DNA of 10,434 nucleotides from an uncultured Mollicutes bacterium (GTDB taxonomy: Bacteria > Bacillota_I > Bacilli_A > RFN20 > CAG-288). The stretch covers positions 1-10,434 of the forward strand of contig URQF01000040.1 of NCBI GenBank assembly GCA_900549915.1. The letters are read 5' to 3'. Below the pieces are notes generated by a model. It made no database searches, was not told the origin of the DNA, and worked only from the letters and a program-made list of their open reading frames with translations. Shown piece by piece: positions 8,001 through 10,434 of this stretch (positions are counted from its first letter, which is position 1; each line of letters begins with the position of its first letter). The position numbers and the translations under genes are program-made.

Positions 8001-9340
8001 GAAGCGACTTTGCTGACCACATTCCTGACATCCACAGTTCCAGTGACCTGAGAGAAGGAATCCATCCTAGTCGAAAGAGAAGAATAATCAAGATAGCCTT
8101 TCTTCTCTCCGTTCAGGTCGATAAAGGCAGTGTCTTTCCTTAAAGTTGCCTTAGCAGAACCATTCACATAGGTATCCGTTCCGTTTTCATTCAAGGCAAT
8201 CTGGAACAGATTTCCTTCCTCGCTGTCTTTTCCTTTTAGATCTGCAGAGACACGAAGAGTCGCATTCTTTGTTGCTTTCGTGCTGTTATCCGTGATGCCG
8301 AGTTTCAGATTGGCATCGAAGGCTTTGCTCTTGGCAAGATTGAAGAAGGTATAGAAGAGAGGATCAAGTCCATCGAGATTGACAACATCAACACCTTCTT
8401 CCTTCAGACTTGCTAACAGGTCCTTCGAAACAAGGTTCGTGGTGGTAGACTGCTGTCCTTTGGCTTCTAAATGGATAACAAGATTCGTATCCTCTTTCTT
8501 GGTGACACTGCCATCCTTATTGGTCGTCTCTTTACCCTTGATCGTAACATTCAGATCTGCTTTTGCACCTTTGAAATAGCAGCTCTTATCGCTCGAGAGC
8601 GTAACGGTGCCAAGATTATCCGGAAGCGTGAGAAGGAAGTCGTATCCATCGGCAGTAGCCGTTTCCTTAGCCTGGCTTAAGCAGTCCTGGATCTGACCTA
8701 AGAGGTCATTCCTCTTATCCGTGATAGAGGTATCACTGGAAGAACCGCCAAGAGAAGAGAGGATGCCGGATAAATCCATACCCGAATCGGTTGAAAAAAG
8801 TCCGATGATGTCTCCGAGAGCATCATTGTTCAACGTAAAATACTGTCCGTTACGACGGAAGACAACCTGATTGCTTGCGATATAGAGATCCAAGGTCTCA
8901 TCGGCAATGTTCTTGGTTGCGGATTCATCCACTTTCAAATTGACTCTTCCCGAGAACTTCGGTGCAAAATCCGGAGTCTCCGTATAAGTCAAAGTAGAAT
9001 CGAGGTAGTTGAAAGCGACCTTGTTTCCGCTAAGGCTGATGGAATAGTCCTTATAGAACCCCGAGATATTTGCACTTAAGGTATCGAGCTGAAGAGAAGA
9101 GGAAGCCAAAAGGTTATTCAGAAGCTTATCCTGATTGCTCCTCTGGTTTTCATCTCCGCTCGTGCTATTGTTCTCATTCTCTAAGTTCTTGTTATAAATA
9201 AACTTACTGACACCATAGGAAGCCGCAGCACCGGTACCTAAGGAAATCGAGCTTGCTAAGGCAAGCAGGATCAGGCTATGGCGATGTTTCCGCTTTTCCT
9301 CATTTGTCCTTGTGTCTTCTGTTTTTTTAATTTTTTTCAT
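5099..9340 (-). CDS. Giant membrane-anchored extracytoplasmic protein with internal repeats (1413 aa)
   Basis: Not a family I can name. The N-terminus is very basic (residues 2-20, many Lys/Arg/Glu), then one hydrophobic segment (22-44), then an Asn/Glu/Ser-rich linker, giving an N-in, C-out anchored protein without a lipobox. The ectodomain appears to hold repeated units at about 85-296, 324-548, 565-790 and 815-1056, followed by a different C-terminal part (about 1078-1413). Each unit runs strands, a short strand with an aromatic or Asp (TAFIDLNGEKKGYL at 404-417, TAYLSYDNVRKEY at 651-663, RLFVQYSGNAAK at 909-920), a helix, then strands. The clearest internal match is VVISSKALGL (483-492) with EIDLDCKAIGI (999-1009). 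A Thr/Asp/Glu-rich linker (1234-1252) precedes GIMGTSILPET (1255-1265). It starts within the stop of the upstream gene (ATGA), preceded by AGAGGA. Only four cysteines are present. Arg is AGG in about 29 of 44 codons counted. Role unknown; a lipid- or glycan-binding surface protein is a hypothesis. Confidence 0.94.
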   Translation of the reverse strand: MKKIKKTEDTRTNEEKRKHRHSLILLALASSISLGTGAAASYGVSKFIYNKNLENENNSTSGDENQRSNQDKLLNNLLASSSLQLDTLSANISGFYKDYSISLSGNKVAFNYLDSTLTYTETPDFAPKFSGRVNLKVDESATKNIADETLDLYIASNQVVFRRNGQYFTLNNDALGDIIGLFSTDSGMDLSGILSSLGGSSSDTSITDKRNDLLGQIQDCLSQAKETATADGYDFLLTLPDNLGTVTLSSDKSCYFKGAKADLNVTIKGKETTNKDGSVTKKEDTNLVIHLEAKGQQSTTTNLVSKDLLASLKEEGVDVVNLDGLDPLFYTFFNLAKSKAFDANLKLGITDNSTKATKNATLRVSADLKGKDSEEGNLFQIALNENGTDTYVNGSAKATLRKDTAFIDLNGEKKGYLDYSSLSTRMDSFSQVTGTVDVRNVVSKVASLLNDCKLKDLLNGDFSVYKDFLKEVKTNTSGTYAKVVISSKALGLAQDEDHDIVLELEYASEKELGRDGIELKYAKVSNVPLKDHALSLEFSIDDLKAEKLAKVTSKEGYTSYNGARGIVSSFAKRADDKKFGLAYNIGISNEKYKTSYAFDGLLDADFSKLIDKDPNTVHPGKEYLDVEAAITAHTKRDEIDHYLDARRVDDTAYLSYDNVRKEYRGNAEIGSIVDAVRNGVKKRNDVNTGTSIDVSAVLSKVMDSISSIFTVENGLNLTNLDSYIDISANEKDPDHTFNRTVSPAILGLDGGVISIKTNTSQDKVLAVSATGIELLGYQFTFDIGYKEYVSPRNVTYYGKTFDAAQFKQDAGEPVEKFEYLVNGVFDLFTGDQKYSRSLKANLDSVDEKRVKTQKAALTGNINRSIKDSQYNGALTVNIGKDNEYQYKPKLAFDYNDPNRDNNSGDARDRLFVQYSGNAAKAAPIGINFYKGTVTSAVDRIKNASTNHPQNLILSLLKKINKPVSALPRQDLISGKVDPIQTVRNSNYVTKIDLRDGKVEIDLDCKAIGITEASDSVVKVNLSFDTSLGKITGLTIDDLRIKDRTFDLALGVTTLEASADVASRAEIKKTDNVKYISMDDVPLFLELGLNTTDKQVFTRDGRLRVQIPVLNDFVVKARLSAEINFGDSTKGEKTYYKFYINLTDYDNSYSASYYFDSNSMVEGSETLDKGEVLIDYDDGASRSIRYVTTNEFVKHLGYYALGFGLNYAKQESSESIYSIKTELVAALDGLSLDGKKEDTDTPDASEETTTKTDNGGIMGTSILPETRVNYDKTGHKDNAFHLGLNLSTIDLGVTGINLGNDINVVLGHSDNSSHKGTFTSLSVEGEVVSVLDIASIGIDLKLNKVEGFVLDDTIQELNGLYSAKIAEKKYYQINDDSKVEQKYHHEFLGKGGYYYLSFEDNNSADTPTIAIIDK

Positions 9341-9354
9341 TTGCTTAATCCTCT
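9337..9354 (-). promoter_or_regulatory. Ribosome binding site and ATGA stop-start overlap linking the first two operon genes
   Basis: On the minus strand AGAGGA (9354-9349) is followed by eight bases and ATG (9340-9338). The last base of that ATG plus two of its neighbours form the TGA (9339-9337) that ends the upstream gene. The four-base ATGA overlap with its own good Shine-Dalgarno site is the usual arrangement for translational coupling. It indicates that the partial gene and the 1413-aa gene are made together, and fixes the start of the latter. Confidence 0.85.
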
Positions 9355-10434
9355 AGCATATGCTAAAAATTTCGACTCGTCTTTCGTATTCTTGTCTCCG
9401 GTCTCCTCATGGGGAGAAGGGAAGGTAAGTTCCTTGTTTTCCTTATCTTTGAAGGGAGTATCGGAAGTATAAACATAGGTTTCATCCTTCGATACACATT
9501 CGGCTTTGATGCCTGCCCTTGAGGCAATGTAGTCACAGCTGGTAACAATCTTGGTGATGTTAAGATTGGAATCCAAGGTGAAGTCAATGGATATGGATTT
9601 GAAGTCCGGAAGACTCTTTAATCCGCCAGTCCTCCTCCTTTGCCTTGCCATCTTCTTGTAGCCAATGGTGTGCTGGCTGTCCCTGGTGATATTGATTAGA
9701 TGTTTGCTGCCTTGCTGCGTCCTCTTGGCATCCGTGACAGAATCCTCACTCAGATCGAAGTTGATGATTCCGGATTCCTGCGTGTTCCACCCAGAATCCT
9801 CGGAATTATAAGAGACAAAGTTCCGAGTTCCTTTCTTGTCCTGTCCGATGAAGTACAAGGGAGCAACAAGCTTACCTCTCGTATCCATCCTCTCATCATA
9901 AGAGTACTCTTTTGCCTCGGCATCCTTCCACTTATCGGGAGTGCCTCCGGAATAGAGCTCTACTTTTCCGTCCTTCTTGTCATAGTAGCGATCGGCTGTA
10001 TGGACAAAGGAAGAAGATGAAATATTCTGATTGAAGTTCCTCTCCGGAGAGAAGTAAGTAAAGGCCTCAATGTTCTGCTTGGTATTACCGATCTTGACAT
10101 TGACGACCTGTGTCCTATACCTGAGCGAGTATTTGGCTACATACCTCTTGTATAGTCCGGTATTCACAGCCCTTACAGCCTGAGCTTTCGGGGTCTTTGC
10201 ATTCGCGCTGATATTACTGAAGCTATTGTTCTTCTTGAGAGCAAGGTAATCGTATCCTGGAAATACGGCATCATAGTTATTCTTCGGAGCCGTGTGGCCA
10301 AAGAGCATGAATCCAAGTGTACCGACACCTACGCCCAGTGCGGCGAAGGCAGAGCAAAGGACAATCCTCTTCTTTTTCCTTGACCAAGGAGCTTTCTGCT
10401 TCTTCGACTTCTTACTTTCGCAAAAAGCCTCTTT
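9337..10434 (-). CDS. Membrane-anchored extracytoplasmic protein, first visible gene of the operon (5' end outside window)
   Basis: Not recognised by family. The frame is open to the right edge, so 365 residues are visible. An internal ATG at 10308 would give 323 aa, but it sits inside the membrane segment and is not the likely start. Visible residues 8-23 are Lys/Arg-rich, and 24-46 (from IVLCSAFAALGVGVGTLGF on) form one transmembrane helix, so the remainder is outside the cell. The ectodomain is Lys/Asn/Ser/Tyr-rich with a basic patch, RQRRRTGG (264-271). Its last strands, around SISIDFTLDSNLNITKIV (280-297), resemble the closing strands of a unit in the 1413-aa neighbour (VVKVNLSFDTSLGKITGL), so it may carry one diverged copy of the same module. 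The tail is Lys/Glu/Asp-rich. It overlaps the next gene by ATGA. Function unknown; accessory partner of the two giants is inference. Confidence 0.88.
   Translation of the reverse strand, partial: KEAFCESKKSKKQKAPWSRKKKRIVLCSAFAALGVGVGTLGFMLFGHTAPKNNYDAVFPGYDYLALKKNNSFSNISANAKTPKAQAVRAVNTGLYKRYVAKYSLRYRTQVVNVKIGNTKQNIEAFTYFSPERNFNQNISSSSFVHTADRYYDKKDGKVELYSGGTPDKWKDAEAKEYSYDERMDTRGKLVAPLYFIGQDKKGTRNFVSYNSEDSGWNTQESGIINFDLSEDSVTDAKRTQQGSKHLINITRDSQHTIGYKKMARQRRRTGGLKSLPDFKSISIDFTLDSNLNITKIVTSCDYIASRAGIKAECVSKDETYVYTSDTPFKDKENKELTFPSPHEETGDKNTKDESKFLAYARGLSK

Noticed and set aside
5331..10020. Plus-strand frames such as 5958-6383, 6500-6829 and 9700-10020
   Set aside because: All lie antisense to long genes with consistent codon use and paralogy; no promoter or Shine-Dalgarno support was seen.
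1..10434. CRISPR arrays, tRNA or rRNA genes, insertion sequences
   Set aside because: No regularly spaced direct repeats, cloverleaf, rRNA signature or transposase motif was seen on either strand.

Overview
The window holds two blocks of very different character. Positions about 1040-10434 (roughly 40-45% GC by eye) carry one minus-strand operon for large, membrane-anchored, extracytoplasmic proteins with no recognisable enzymatic motif. Positions 1-915 are clearly GC-richer and carry, also on the minus strand, an open reading frame built from the C-terminal part of NAD-dependent DNA ligase (LigA) joined in frame to the middle of DNA gyrase subunit B (GyrB). The operon looks like a low-GC Bacillota (Firmicutes) genome: Shine-Dalgarno sites AGAGGA and AAAGGA, a standard code with TGG for Trp and TGA as a stop, and Lys/Ser/Thr/Asn-rich surface proteins. 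The LigA and GyrB pieces resemble Clostridia-type sequences, but their Arg codons differ completely (CGC instead of AGG), so the two blocks probably do not share a genomic origin.

Layout, read in the direction of transcription (right to left). (1) >10434-9337: the 3' part of a membrane-anchored protein whose start lies outside the window. (2) 9340-5099: a 1413-aa protein that overlaps gene 1 by the four bases ATGA. (3) 5063-1074: a 1329-aa protein, 35 bp further on, clearly homologous to the 1413-aa protein along its whole length. (4) 1061-1031: a rho-independent terminator. (5) 1039-916: a short AT-rich stretch without a convincing gene. (6) 915-1: the LigA-GyrB hybrid frame, which runs off the window edge.

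All three operon proteins have a basic N-terminus followed by one hydrophobic segment and no lipobox, so they should be anchored in the membrane with the bulk outside the cell. The two giants appear to be built from repeated units of about 200-240 residues with a shared order of elements: beta-strands, a Leu/Ser-rich helical segment, then more beta-strands. The last part of the partial upstream protein may be one diverged copy of such a unit. The unit's alternating strand pattern recalls LolA/LprG-type lipoprotein folds. That is only a hypothesis, but it would make these proteins candidates for extended lipid- or glycolipid-binding surface structures. I do not recognise a named family.

The most notable items are the tandem giant paralogues with internal repeats, the in-frame LigA-GyrB hybrid (assembly chimera or real recombinant), and a perfect 13-bp inverted repeat near the 5' end of the 1329-aa gene.
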